This document shows positions 1 through 15,000 of a stretch of DNA of 64,000 nt, piece after piece. The stretch covers positions 124,001 through 188,000 of the forward strand of contig CAOLHI010000566.1 in assembly GCA_948474755.1 (NCBI GenBank). The letters are read 5' to 3'. The notes under the pieces were generated by a model. It worked only from the letters and a program-made list of their open reading frames with translations. It was not told the origin of the DNA and made no database searches. The stretch is from Ctenosaura bakeri (lineage: Eukaryota > Chordata > Lepidosauria > Squamata > Iguanidae). A program made the translations under genes and the position numbers. Every line of letters begins with the position of its first letter. Positions within the stretch are counted from its first letter, which is position 1.

Positions 1-2971
1 CCACACAAGGACTGTCTGTCTACCAAGAATAACTTCAAGCATTTTTTTACCATGCTCTTCAGCCTAACAAGTTACCAAAGGAAAAGATTAACACCAAGAC
101 AGTGTGTGCCCCTCAGATTTATTTACAGTCTAAAAAGATAAGACACAAAAGAAAGAAGGGATGGGAAGGAGGTAAACTCAAACAACCATTTTAGGTGAAC
201 TCAAGCATCCGTTTTTGTAGTGGAAGTCAAATAGAGGTGGTTTCTCACCAGAGCCAAAGCAAAGAGTCAAAGATAATACAGGATATTTTTTCATGGCATA
301 CAAATTAAACCTGCTTTTTAAAATATATGCTAGAACCCCTGTCTTTAGCTCTCCAGATATTTTGGATCTCAACTGACTACTGAGATACTAGATACAGCTT
401 CTACCATTTCAAACATCTTGAGGACCAACAGATGAAAACCACTGTGTTAGGAAAAACCAACTGTACCGTATTCTGATGCATTTTTGAATGTATATAATTT
501 CTGAGGAAAAACAATTAAGCAAATACAATTTCTTTTTGCACAGTCACACTACAGGGGTTTTTTGATAATACTGAGCAAGTGGCCATCCCAGGAAGTTTAT
601 TACTCATTGTCCTTAATGAGTTCTTAAGAAGCTGGAAGGAAACTAAAGATTCCTCACCACACAGTTTAAAAGCACAGCATTAAGCTGACTTTAAACCACT
701 CCCTTTTGCTTCTCTCTTCTTGCATCTCTGATTTGCAAAGCAAACTGACAAGTTACATACTGGTGTATGTGGTCCAGAGTAAAACCCACAGTATTAAATC
801 CCAGCTTTTGTACACTACATAGTGTTCTCACTTTCAAGAGCTTGTTCAGCTATACATTTAAAGATCAATAAGAAACACAGCAGGACCCCCCCCAAAAAAA
901 AACCCAAAAAACCCCTGCCAGTCCTTAAAAGCTGACCCATGGGTAAGTGCATAAAATATTCTGGAGTCTCGCATAAGAGAACTGTGATCATTTACCCAAT
1001 TGTGCAGTAATAATTATTGACCTGGTGGGCAGAATAACAAATATCAAAATTGTACACCTATATGGCTTTCAACTGGTGGCTCTAGATTTTGGAGGACTTT
1101 GGCCCCCATCTGTTGCAGCCAATGTAGCTGAGGGATGATAACTGTTAAAGTCCAGTACCTGAACAACTACAAGTTGTCTGATCTGATAGACAAAATATAA
1201 ATTATGTAACATGTACTGCTCTGCAAAAATTAAGCAGCAAGCACTTCTGACTAATGACAATGCTACGCATTCATATATGTTACTGACAGCATTATCAATC
1301 AGAGCCCCATCGATAGCTAAAGCAGGCTCCGCCACCCAGCTGTGTTGGACTTCAAGTCCCAGAATCCCCTGGCCAGCCAGTAGACTGGGAGTTTCAATCT
1401 AACACACTTGGAAGACAAAAAAGTTGAGAAAAGGTGTTTTCAAGCTGTATCATCCTGCCTATTACTATTAACAGAATGGTTCACAGAATGGCTTTGAAGG
1501 TATAATTTCTTTGGTGAAGTAAGCAACTCCAACCTGGCAAATACCTGCACAGAGGCCATCTAGGTACCTCTCAGCTCACTGGAGGAGAAAGATTTAAATT
1601 AGCAAACTATGAAGACCTCATCAATGCTGAACGAGAACCAAAAAGCTAAAAAACAACAAAATGGATGTATCTATAGCCACTGATGGAACAGTGTATGTTT
1701 TTCTCTGAACAGTTTGCTCACTAATGAGCAAATAATCTAAACAGCTGGAAGAAATGGTGGACAAAAAACATGCAGCTCTTTGTTTTCAGTTTGTGAAAGC
1801 ATTTTAAACAATGTTCACCACTGTAAAATTTAAGGTGATTATTATAGCCTGAGATGCTAGTTTAAGAAGCACTAAACACAAGGATGAATTTTTCATCAGA
1901 TAATTTCAGGTTTCTATAATATCAGCTGAAGATCTATGACTTGTAAAACGTTTTACAAAGGGGTAATATATGGAAGCTACATAGTTACACATACTTTCAG
2001 TACTTATACAACTTCCCTTCTCACAAATATTTAAAAAGAAAAAACAGCTCAAAGCACTTATGTAAGCAATATTCACACCAAGAAATGAAGAATTCAACAT
2101 TTTATTCCTAGAAAAACAAAATTAAACAATTTAGTTAACTAATACATGTAATGCAAGGGTGTTGAGATCACGAACTTTCATTTGGTGATCTAATTGTACT
2201 TTCAGAATCTGTGAAAGTAGTTGTTGGAAACTTCAACGGTTCACATTGTAAAAACTTCAATATATTAACAATAACTTTAAAAAAATCCTCTGATCTTTGA
2301 AGTATCTTACAAAACTGTGTCACCACTTGTCACCTTTCCATCTACTACTCTTCCCCAACCATCACTTTCAGCGCTACGGAAGCAGTGCACATGCTCTAGG
2401 GCGCTGCCCCTTTCAGACTTTAAAGGCCATTAGATCACTAAAGGACAGATGGAAGGGGATACACCATGATGCACTGTGTCCTTTCTGATCAAAAAGTGAG
2501 ACAAATAAGTATGCAAGCCACACAATAATGCAGACTTTTTGTTTGTTTGTTTAAAGCATGACTCAGTGGCTCATGTTTCTGTGGCTCAAAAATGTCACCA
2601 CTCCTTTCAGCCAGAGGAATCAAATGTGCTTTCTCTAGGCTATCAGGTATTGTTAATATCAATATCCTGTCTTAAAAGACTTAGATTATGAAATCTTGTA
2701 ACCTACATTTCTATTACCTTTTTTTAAAGATTACACTGCAAGCACAGAGGTGAAACTATGAAAATTACCGTTTAGTTGCTACTACAGAAACTATGGGGGA
2801 AGCTCATTGTTCATGAGGCATTCACAGATACAAATGCTCTTGGATCAAAACTAGAGCTGAATCATCATCTCTGCACACAACTTTGAACCACTCAAAGCTT
2901 GTAAGCCTGTTTTAGGGTTTAACAGGGGAAGGGAGGTAGATCTGAAAACACACATCAACAGTAATACTTAC
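1..2971 (-). other. ARIH1: ARIH1 intron 5 (partial)
   Basis: No coding sequence was recognised. It is AT-rich DNA. Only short degenerate remnants are visible, such as 'tggacttcaagtcccagaa' near 1345, part of a dispersed repeat that recurs through the window. Confidence 0.6.
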
Positions 2972-3027
2972 ATAACTGTATTGTCATCAACCAAGATATC
3001 ACAGCCATGAGCAGGGCATGAAATTGT
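2972..3027 (-). CDS. ARIH1: ARIH1 coding exon 5
   Basis: 56 bp, acceptor CTCATCAG|ACAATT and donor GTTAT|GTAAGTATT. It encodes [18 protein letters not shown] plus two bases of a Met codon, the last RING1 zinc ligands. The next exon (expected to start RLITDSK) was looked for between 1 and 2971 on the minus strand and not seen. Confidence 0.95.
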
Positions 3028-6000
3028 CTGATGAGGGTGGAGTAGAAAATAAGAGAAAAAAACAGAAGCCATTAAAGATATTTGATTAGCTTGGTCATTG
3101 GTGAAAAGCCTCTAAGAACAATATACATTCAACAGCACTTCTGCTACTCAAGATAGCTGCAACACCTTGACAAACCAAGAGCTTAAGCTGAAAGTTTAAC
3201 CCAGGGACAGACAATCTGCAACCCTTAGTTTTATCTCAAAAACCCACCACAACTGATAAGTTAAGACTTCTGGCAAGAGTTATCTATTCCTCCTTTGGCA
3301 GCCTGTTAGGGGGCGAGGGGAAGGGCAGAGAGAGTATGCAGACAGGACAAAAACAGAGAGAAACAGAGATCCTCCAGCTAAGGTAGCTTCAAAAGAAAAA
3401 AGCTTCCAGCCTATTCCTCAGAAAATACATATTCTTCACATTAGCTGAAGGTGAAAAAACAGCTTTCTAGATCATGACTACAAAACCCACTGCAACATAA
3501 AACTTAACTTCATTGATTTTGGTTAGCCACAAACACCAAAAATTTGTGGTTGCCAGGATTCTGCCTCTTTCCTAGTTGGCTGGCATGTGGGGATTAAACC
3601 ATTCCTGGTGAGATTGCTCCTCTGTGTTACCCTGCCTCAAAACTGAAGAAAAGTTTTATCTTTTTTCATCCAAGGTATTACTAAGTTCCTCAAAAAGCAG
3701 GGCACAACTGAGACAACATGTTCCCTCTACCCTGGCAGCAAGTGGAGGTGGGCCCTGATGCTGATGATTTTGGTACTGTGCACCACAAATCCAAAGTCTC
3801 CTCCCAAAATTAGGGGTGGAGGGAGGGTAGTTGAAACAGAATCATACGTGCAGTTGTGCCGAGCATTAATATAGCACAGGTGATGGAATGATCCAATCCT
3901 AGGTGTGAGACTGGGAGGAAGCCTGAAGCTCAAAACATTTGCCAGAGAGAGCTCAAAGGCAGTGGTGAAATGTTTGCAGCAGCAGCAGGTGTTGATCCAA
4001 CCTTAACCCATTCTTCCTCCAACAGAAAACATGCAAGTCACCATGACAAAAAAAACTGCTTTACCTGTCCCATGCCTTCCTCCATTATTTTGGTAGTTAA
4101 ATATTCACTCCAGCACTGCATACAAAACTTATGTCCACACTCCAAGCCAGTGAAATACTACAAAGAAATGGAAAGAGAGGGAATGTTATTTGCATTTCTT
4201 ATACTACTGGGGAATTTAGTTTTTTGATCTTCAATGACTGCATGAGCAATCTTCCCAAATGCCAGCTTCTTCACTTTATATCATCAATGATTCAGCACTT
4301 TTCTTGTGTTTTTCAAGCATTCATGGATTTAGCCATATTTATGCCCTTAATCACTAGCCTACGTTCTCTTGCATTTAGCATCTGCCAAGATTCTAAGTTC
4401 AAAGAGCACAGAAAGTAGATCTCAACTTCACTTCCGTGACATAAAAATCACAGTTTAGAATAATAGGAGCAGGAGAACTAGGATATACCATCAGATTCCC
4501 AAACCACTAATTACAGTAATGCAAAATGTCAGAACAATACCTGTAACGTATCAGAACTTCAAAACGTAAAAGCTGAGTCAATGGGACAAAGTTGGCAGAA
4601 TGCCATGATCATGAGAGAGGGTGTGAAAGGAAGTAATATGATACTGGCCAGAGAAATAAATGCATGAGGGCAATCACTGAGATTTGAAGAATTGAAACTT
4701 AGGGCAGTTTCCTTGCTTCTCCTCTGCTGATGTCCTATACCTACTACTCACAGGACTTAAAAGATCATCGCTGTTCAATCACAATTCATAGTATCTACAG
4801 GTAGAGAAGAGCAGAATTTTGTCTATGGGCTACACTTTCATCATATGCTTTGCTGGACCAGAACCTCCTTCCCCAACAGCAATCCATACACTTGAGTGGC
4901 CCTGGAGACTACATGCTACCACACGGCTTGTTGATTTTCCTCCCTTGCCTGCAATATGTAGGTATGCACGTGCCTTCAAGCCACCAAATGACTTACAGCG
5001 ACCTCATAAATTTCTCATAGGATTTTCTTAGGCAATAAATATTCAGAGGTTGTTTGCAAATACAAAATAAAATAAACTACTACTTTGAGCAGCTTTCCAT
5101 AAACAGAGCTAGGGTGTTATGAGAGCTTGTTTAGTTTGTCATGGAACCCCTCTGAAAGTCACATAAGGCCTATGGGTGACGTGATTCCCACCCCATTCTA
5201 TATTTTAACTACTTGTACACAGAAAACATAACATATCAGAGAAAAGGCAGGCAGACATCAATACTCTTGATTTGACAGAGCAAGAAGAGCCAAGCACATT
5301 CTTTTGATTCAAACAGATACATAAAAAACCACTAGTCATGTAATCACCAATTATTCTCCATACCAACTCACACAGTGATTTTTTTTTTTTGATGCCCAGA
5401 AATCTCACTGAAATTATAAACACCTGATTAATAGTTCAGAAGGCACTCACCGAGTTAGGATAGTTCAGATAGCAGATCTGGCAAGGCATGTCCTGTGCAG
5501 ATGACCTTGTGTTCATTTGACGTGTTCGAGACTTTTTACTAGGATTAATTACATGACATTCTGCAAAGAGCTTCTCCAAGTTGCCGTCAAAATACCTGTT
5601 GTTTTTTAAAAAGGCCAAATGGAAGCAAATATATTAAATGCAAGAAAATCGCCCTGCTTTTTATTTGGGAATAGTCAGGGACTGGAAAAACACTTCCAAG
5701 GATGGAAAAGCTTTGGAGTCCCTACAAAAACAAGGAAGGCCTCCACTTGTTCCCACCACGTAATATCAACAGTGATTTCGGCTGGCCCCCACAAAGCCTT
5801 GAAGCTGAAACAATGGACAAAACCCAGCACAAAAGAGGTTTGGAAGCAGGGAAACAACTGCAGTCCTGGCTCATATCACATATAACATTAGCCAGAATCC
5901 TTAAGAATTCAGGTTTGATAACAAACAAACATAGAGTGCCCATTCAGCTCCTCCCTAGATCCGCCTCTTAAGTGAGAATGAAAAGCACCAGCAAGAAAGA

Positions 6001-9000
6001 GGTTAAGATTATTTCTGAAAGGGGATTCCTGGTATGATATCCTAACAACTAGCCTTGTTTGCTCTTAGTGTACGACTCCTGGCTTGTTTGTGATTGAGAA
6101 GCCAGAGTCTCAGTTTGGATGTAGGGACTAAGCCTTCTCCTTCCTGACCACTAGTAGGAGCGCCAACCAGAAGTAACTGGGCTTCCTGCAGCACCATGCT
6201 TATAATGGATAAGCTAGAATTCTTTGCAATTTCTTGCTTTCAGGTCACATTCGAACCTATCCTGCTGAGTATAAGATGGCAGTGCAGGTTAATATAGGTT
6301 ACCCAGTCTCAGCAGCTCCCTGCATCACAGGGACAATTCCACTAACACATCCTTCCCTCCCACCCTTGCCATGTGTGGCTCTAATACAGGAGCATTTCCT
6401 TTTTATCACCACATGACTTATTTAGTAATATAACAGATTTTTTAAAAAATCTGAATAATTGTTTCAGTGATAAAGGAGACAGCTTATCAAATTCAAATCC
6501 AGCTACAGCATGCGAGTGCAAGGTGGTTTTGCATATTCTGCACCTTTTGTAATCAGTGAGGACACAGGGCATCTAAAGCAACAAGGAATCTTCTGTGAGG
6601 CAGTGCAGTTTTATGTACAACAAAGAGCCAGTATGAGGATAACAATATCCACATGTAGTAGACACACAATCTTAAGGGCATAAAATGTAAAAGATATCCA
6701 GATGCATATTCACATCTGCATACAGGGTAAAATCCTTGGGAGAAACACACACAACTGAAGTATGTGTATCCTGCATACATAATATTTTAGAAACAGCAGT
6801 CTTCCCATAACCCCACCCCTTCACTTTCAACACATTCTCCCAATCTTAATGTATGTTTTCAAGCTAGTCATCTGATTTCCCTTATCATGGACAGCTTGTG
6901 AAGCTGGAGTGGAGTACACATACACCTAAGATGCCCTGGGCAGCATTTTTCTTTTTTCACTTACAGCAGCTTGACAAAAAAAGAGTATTTATACCACTAG
7001 AATACAACATATTGTAGAACACTTGCTAGTCAGTGTATTCTGCTTACCTCTCCATCAGCTTTTCTTTATCCCAGTTGAAATGACTAAGGAGTATCCTGGT
7101 GATAGTTGCTGGATTCTACAAAAAAGGGGAAAGCATCATTGTAGAAGAGATATGAGTAGCAACAAATATAAGCATGTGTATAAACATACTTCATCTTATT
7201 ATCTCTCCCTTCTGCTAAACAGTTCAGAGTAGTTTATATAATTTTTACTGGGTTCCACCACTGTTATATCCCTTCAACAATCCTGTATAATTGGATAAGG
7301 ATAAGGCACCTCTCACTTTTAACTAGGCACAACTCAACTAACCCTAGATTTTGGTAAAGAATTAACAAGGACTAACAGGAAAGGGCAAAGCACTTGCAAG
7401 GTTCAGCAGCCACTAAAAGAAAACTAACCTCCAGCCTAAAATTAGCTAGCTTGCATTTAATTTGCACACATATCATAGCTGGATGATACAAAGAGGGAGA
7501 GGGAGAGAGAAAGGATGAGACTGAAAACAAGATATTAACGCTAGACTCAAATATGGAGCCTAAAAAGTTCACCCACCGTACTTTGAAACTTCCAGCTTTT
7601 ATAATCATTGGGTGTATTTCGTTTTTTAAACTTACAACTGACTGAATTAGTTCCACACAAAAATCTATCATTTCTCTTCCTTTTGCCACATCTTTATATC
7701 ACTGTTAATTATAATGTATAAATAACTGTTCACAATGTTTTGACATATAATTGTCCTGTAACAATAACCTGGGATTTCTCCATTGACAAACTTCTCTATA
7801 ACAACTTCTGTTACATTTCTGCACTGCAGCATTTTTAAAAACTAGGAGATTAGACATAGATTTTTACAGACAAAATTGCTTTTCAGATGTAGGAAGAGTC
7901 CTATGGCCTGCAGATTAATACATCCAGAAGGACTGGTAACGGGGATAAAAAGCAATGAAGTATCAGTGCTATCTCTTTATATTTTATGGCTTCTGGTCAT
8001 ACCGTTTAGAATTTCTTTCTATACCCATCATGTGAAATGTTGGTAACACTTTTGAGTATGATAATGGTGTGGGCTTCTGGCACGATAAACTCAGTAGTCT
8101 AAGGTAGCATAGTTCTTTTCAGAGTTTGCTTTAAAAGACTAGAATAGCTACTCTTTTGAAATTCTAGTGAGTGAATATTGAGAGTATTTACTTGTTATTT
8201 AGCAAAAGTTTGACTATATTCTGCCAGCCAATTAACCAAGCTTCAACCAGCCCAACATGAAACCAGTCTGGGACAGGACTCAGTTCTTCTTCCTCAGCCT
8301 CCTTCCAACAGCAGGCTATTCAGAGTCAGAAAGAATTGACCCAGAGACTCTTTTCAAGATCTAGCTACCTCAGCATGACTAAGCATGACATGTGAGCTTT
8401 CATCAACAGCTTGAATTCATGAATGACACTAAGATGCAGAAGTATTTTCTCCCCAACCACAATGTGTTTTTCGTTGTTGTGTGCCTTCAAATCATTTCTG
8501 ACTTATGGTGATGCTAAGGTGAGCTTATCACGGGGTTTTCTCAACAAGGTTTGTTCAGAGGAGGTTTGCCTTTGGCCTCCTCTGAGGCTGAGAGAATGTG
8601 ACTTGTCCAAGGTCACCTAGTGGGTTTCCAAGGCTGAGAGGGTATTTGAATCCTGGTCTCCAGAGTCATTCTCCAGTGCTCAAACCACTATACCACACAG
8701 GCTCTCACTTCGTGCCAATTCTAATTCACACCAAATTCCTCATCACCAAATGAAAGAACAGGCTGGTTTCTTTGAAATTAATAAAAAATTTCCTATATGA
8801 TAGCCCCATAATCATACAAAACACATTCTATCATGCTCAGTACTGCAAGCCACAAGGTTGTGAGTTCGATCCTGCCGGGCTCCAAGGTTGACTCAGCCTT
8901 CCATCCTTTCGCAGGTCAGTAAAATGAGTACCCAGTTTGTTGGGGGCATGTATAGAAATGTTTCAAAATACATGCTATTTGTAAGTTGTTCGCCACCTCG

Positions 9001-12000
9001 ATCCATATGGAGAGGCGGGATACAAATAAATAATAATAAATAATAATAATAATTCAAATTTTACTGAACACACACATGCACATATGTGCGCGCGCACACG
9101 CACACACGAAGCCCTAAGTAAGTTCTGTCCAAAGGGGAAAAAACTAGCAAATCTTACCACATCATACCAAGAAGCACTGTTTTCCATTTTTCCTGCAAAT
9201 CCTGGAAGAACAAATCTAGCCAGCATCGCTATCCCTAATATGGTGTCACTGTATTATCTACCTTTCCACCCCCAAAGCAATGCTGCATTTCTATGAACTT
9301 TGAGATTTCCCCAATTGTCCTGGTGGCTTCCACTTGTTCCAAAATGTTCTCATTTTAGCTTCAGCCTTCTCAGCTCATACCACCTGAGTCTGCCATTAGA
9401 GGGAACAGCTATGCTGCAACTCTTACAAATCTACTTCTTTCAATGTTCCCTATGGCATGAGATCATTTATCGTTGATACTAAAGCACTTTCATCTACTCG
9501 AAACTTAAATCATGGCATTAATATAGATATTTTAATGAAAAAGCAATTAAAATGAGACCTTTTTAAAAAAAAGTCAACCTAAAACAGTTTGAAAATAAGC
9601 CCTCGGCTCTAATTGTTTCACCTCTCTGACCACAGAACAGTGTCAGAACCCATCATGTTGTATTTAGGTATGTTATGGTTTAAAATTTTTGTACAGGCTG
9701 ACTGAAAAATTAGGATGAATCTGGCATGTTTAGTGTGGAGAAAAGAGGACAGACAACTAACATAACAACCATTTTCAAATATCTGAAGTGCTGTCACATG
9801 GAATATGGAACAATCTTACTTTCTCTTACTCCAGAGGGTAGGACTCAAACCTATGGATTTCAATTACAAGAACAGAAATTCTGATTAACACCATGAAGAA
9901 CTTTCTTCAGTAAAAAACTGTTGGGAGGTTTTTAAACAAAGGTTGGATAGCTTTAAAGCATCCAGTATGCTCCAACTGAATTCCAGTACTGGCAAGAAAT
10001 GTTTGATGACTCCTAAGAATACCTTCTACCTCTATGATCCTATGAAATCACTATAGTTTTGCATGCAGGTTAATCATGAACGAAAACACTATTGCTTTAT
10101 TAAGCTCTTACATCAATTAACATGAGCAACTCCCTAGTGAAAATGCTTCAGTCTTCTTGGGATACAGAATAGTATTCATGGGATTTGAGTGCATCTGAAG
10201 TCTGGAGGTATTTCAACTTTCACATTTTTCGAAGAATGCCCTACCCTAAATGCACCAGTTCCTGGATGATCTCAGAAGCTAAACAGAGACAGGCTTGCTC
10301 AGTACTTGGGTGGAAGAACTGCCAAGTAATACCAGCTGCTGTAGACTGTATTTCATATAAAGCTAATGGCACACAATCTCTGTGGTATCCCTTGCCTATG
10401 AAATTCATGGGGTCTTGTAAGTTGAGTGGCAACTTGAAAGCATTTTTAAAACAGAATGACCATCAAAAACTGAAGGCCCATCCCCAATATACAAAAGAAG
10501 TAGAACCCATAAAACAGAGCTTCCACTTTAAATTCTATCACAGTATTTGACAAATGAAACAAGTATGTTTGTCAACATATAAGTCAAATATTATCAAACA
10601 TGCATTTAATGTGTTAATTATATTTTTAAATATGCTATCTAAAAAGGCAACTCCCTTTTAAACAAATGTCATGTCCAGTACGTCCCAGAAGGTTTATAAA
10701 GCAACATGCCAATGATATGAAGGCTCCTCTTCCCTAAAGCACTGGACTTGGTCATATTCCTGATTACTGGGCCCATATAATCCACAATCCACAGACAGGA
10801 TTGACTCTGGTGTTTACAACATGAGTTAATCCTATGTAGGTTACAAGTAACTAACAGGCTACAAAGCACTCCTGAATATGTGAAAACAATACTTTGGGGG
10901 GGGGGCTTTCTAAACCTGGCTTGAGGTATAGCACCCTTGAGCATATGCAGAGTGTCCTGCCACTCTGCATACACGTAAAGAGTGCTATGCCCCCTTTATA
11001 TCCCCAGCTATGCCCGCTTTATATCCCCAGCTGTCCAAAGACTCCAGAATCATATGCCCTAGAGGAAAAGAACTATATTAAAAACAGGCTATTAACCTTT
11101 TTGGCTGTCTGAAAAAACACACTTTATTCACCATAATGTATCCCATTTCCAAGAGATATTTCCAGAAAGTTGTGTCCCAGCTCATTCACAGTGCAGTCAT
11201 GTCTGCAACTAAGACATTTCCTTGATCTACTCACATAAAAATAAGGTTATTATCAGAGCATAAGCTATGTGAATAGTCAAGGAACACCTGTAGGAGACTT
11301 TATCTTCCAAATGCAGTTCCTGCACTATTTCCACAATAACAACCTGAGAAGAAGAAAATACACCTCAAGGATTACCAAGGGGGTATCTATTGTTCATGGT
11401 GAGCAACAGCTAGGCTTTGGGCGGCTGTATCAGCTTGCCTGCAAGGTCTACCATCTCACCAAGGAAGAGAGATGGGATCTTCTTTCCCACACTGCACTGA
11501 GCACTGAAAGTGGTCACTGTGAATATGACAAACATATTTGTAAAACTCTGCCAATTAAAGGTCTTCTTGCGCAAGTCATGGTAAGTTGCTTTGTGTTCCG
11601 TATTAGAAAAAGGCCAAAGATAAACAAAACTACACAGAAAACCAGACAGTGAAAGCTTTCCTGCTTTCAGCTGATCTTTGAAGTTTTATAATAATCTTAT
11701 ATTTAAAACACATCATTTTCTAGCTTTTGCCCTAAGACATCCCATTTTAGGTGAGTATAGCCTATTTTCTATATATTTCCAACAAAGAGATATTGACTAT
11801 GTGTCTCAAATTTAGCATCAAAAGGCAACTCATTGGAGAAACTGGAGTTATTTCCAACTCATAGCAACCTGAAGGTAGACCTACCATGGGGATTTCTTGG
11901 CAAGATTTGTTCAGAGGAGGTTTGCCATTGCCTTTCTCTAAGCGCCAAGAAAATGTGACTTGTGCAAAAATCACCCACTGGGTTTTCCATAGCTGAGCAC

Positions 12001-15000
12001 ACATTTGAACACTGATCTCCCAGAAGTCCTAGTCTGGGAGAAGTCCTAGTCCACTACATCATATTGGGTTTCACAGCAACCAAGCAGTATTGCTTATTCA
12101 ACATTACAGGAAAAATTGGTATAAAGTGTAATTTACTGGCCTGAAGGTTAACTAGTGCAGAGTGGAGCAGCTCACCAAAAACTGCTTTTCATCATCATGT
12201 AACACCTTTGCTGAAGGAACTACTCTGGCTCCGTAGGTTTAAGGTTTGGCAATAATGTCTAAAGCCCTTGGCAATATGGAGCTAAAAAAATCTTAGTATA
12301 CCTTCTCCCTCATCAACCTGACCAGAAGCATTCATTCTGATTCTGGATAAGCCTGTGGTCCATTTGGAGACCATCCAGAACACAGCTTTCAAGTGTCAGC
12401 TCCTGTTCTGTGAGCTTCACTTCTGGAATTCGCTAAGATGTTTTTTTATTCAACTAAGTCTTCCATGACAAAATTACGAAACAAACTTCTAACATAACTG
12501 TTTAAATGTCTTAAATGTTTTTAAATTTTTGCTTAAAATTTTGTTTTGTATCTTGGTATTTTAATTGTTAATATCCTGTTCAGGATTTTTCTTCTTTAAT
12601 GTACTGTAAACAGAACAAAGATATGGACCACCATTCTCACTAGTACATTTTATGACAAGAAAAAGGCAAAATCACCTACCCCACATTTCTGAACAAGCTT
12701 ATTCTTTCCAAGTACTCTCAGGAAAAAGCCTAGCTTTTCCCTAGAAATCTGAAACCTCATAATCTGACATACCCTGCTGGTATTTCCCTGCCCTCAGACT
12801 TTCTGTTTTCTCCATTCTTAATATAACAGTTCCCCCAATCACCTCCCCTAAAAATGTACCTTCAAGCAACAGCGCTTCATTAAGGCAGCAGACTTATCAA
12901 CAGGAAATTCCTGATGCAAACCTCTCGGGGAATTGTAGTTTGCCATCAATTCTCAGGTTCCAACACTGCTACTGGAAAGTATATTTCAGAGAGAATGAAA
13001 TGGGGTAGGGCAGCTAGTAACAGCCCAAATTTATTTATGAGCCTAGATGAAATTCAAAAGGTATTTTGGCTCAGTTCACAAGGGCTTTTCCAAACCCCAC
13101 CCTACACAAACTGCAAACCTAGGCAACATCAGAGACTGGCATTTGTGGGCAGAGATTCAATCACAAGTCCAACCGACAAGAGTGTGGATGATGACCAATC
13201 TTTTAAAAATTCTTCAGCAAAGGCTAGCTGAGTCTTGTCTCTCACACGCACTTGAACACCCAAACACCAAATGCCACATGTGCAAATTTTTAGCACAGTC
13301 TTATTTGGGATAAGAGTGACTGCCAAAAATTTAAGTTTTAATAGGAAGACACATGGCATTCATCAGCTACCTCACCTTAAAATTTTTGAACAGTTGTCTG
13401 AAGCCCAAAGTAACAACTTCTGAAGACAACACTATTAACACAGAACTAATTAAATATCTTGTTCTCTGAGCCTAAAAGGGAAAGGAGGAGATAAATTCAA
13501 GTACTGTATGTTCTTTTTGAAACAAATACTTTACATCGAATACAAGAGATCAATTAGAGCTACTGTTGACTTCTGTTAGGTATCTGTTAATAGCTTTATG
13601 AGATCAACAGCCAAAAACACAGCACTACTTACTTGACAATTTCGTTTAATTCTGACTTTGTCTTTTAAAAGACTGCAGTTGTATACTGACTGATGTCTAC
13701 TAGTATAGGACCACAACTTGGTGGTTCAGCAGAAAGTGCCAGTTTCTCTCCCTGGTACATCCACACAGGGCTGGCTGGGACAGACCCTTGTCTGAAACCC
13801 TGGAGACCTTCTGTCAGTTGGTAATGCAGATGGACCACAGGTCTGGCTTGAAATAAGGAAGTTTCCAAGATTAAATATTCTATTTGTCAAATACATATCA
13901 TCACTTGTTCATTTTAGGTTTTACATGCAAAACCCTGGGAGCTAATTATAAATCTATATGTTGACCAAATTTTAACTAAGGGTCATCCACAGCAATTCAC
14001 TATGTAATTCATAAACCAGCATATTAAAAGAAATTGCCCATGAATGATTTTTTTTAATACAAATTGCATTGCAATCAATCTGCTAAATTACTCTGCATAA
14101 AGTCTTGAGAGAACTCAGAATAAGTATTGCAGGTAATCTGAAAATACAGCAATGCAATCTGTTGGTCTGCAAGGGTCTGCAAGCTATGGAAAAAATCTAC
14201 ACATGTTTTGAAAATATGTGCAGCCTACAACAAAACCCACGTAAGTCCAGCCAGCTTATTCTAAACCCTGAGAGAGCAACATGTTACATAACACCTTCCT
14301 ACTTAGGTCTGTGCCAGTATGATAATATGTGTGGTCTGTTGCCCTAAGACTGCTAGTGGCCCAAAAAAACAGCTGTCCCACTCCTGCAGGCTACACTCCT
14401 GAAGTTAAAAATATACCATGGATTTACAAGTCGCTTAAACACTGCAAGCAACAACTTCAGCTAACAGTCTCTGTTTCTGGAATGGCTGTCACAATTTGTA
14501 CATAGCTGAAATATCCACAATATTTTTTTAACATATTGAGTAGCACAAGCAGCCAGAAATATCTCATGATACTCCAAGATTTGATTAATTTGATATATTT
14601 CAAATCAAGATTACCCATTTCAGTTCCAATGACCTGAGAGAGCATGACTCTAAAGCCACGTAGTGGATATTTGACCCAGGGTTTTTCTAATCTTAACACA
14701 GTTCATCTGCTCTCAAAAAGGATGAAAGCACAGGATTCAGATGTGGACATTTGCTTATGCATAGATGGCAAGAGGTTCAAGCATATTTATAAACATAATT
14801 GCTGTAATATTACATCATACTCAGTATTAAAAGAAGCCCTCTCTAACATCTAATCTAATGTGTTTGACTGCAATCCTACTTAAGTGTATCTTTTATGTAT
14901 CTGAGCTCTCATCAATCCACTTTTCCAAACCAAATACCTGGCACATAACTTTTAAGGACGTTCCATTTTCCATTTGCACTGATTTTCACTCTACTAACCC

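Larger units (their letters stand above)
3028..7047 (-). other. ARIH1: ARIH1 introns 2-4
   Basis: The non-exonic parts (3028-4064, 4158-5450, 5596-7047) are AT-rich. No gene, RNA gene or clear full-length repeat is recognised in them. Short purine or pyrimidine runs are present only near splice sites. Confidence 0.6.

Noticed and set aside
2195..2225. ARIH1 exon 6 (CACAGATTCTGAAAGT on the minus strand)
   Set aside because: The neighbouring codons do not continue as RLITDSKVKLKYQHL and no acceptor fits; chance similarity.
8860..8900. Possible tRNA gene (B-box GTTCGATCC)
   Set aside because: No complete cloverleaf; the context and tail show a SINE head.
10237..10348. Functional 5S rRNA gene
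   Set aside because: Many substitutions, no terminator T-run at the 3' end, and fusion to a SINE-like tail.
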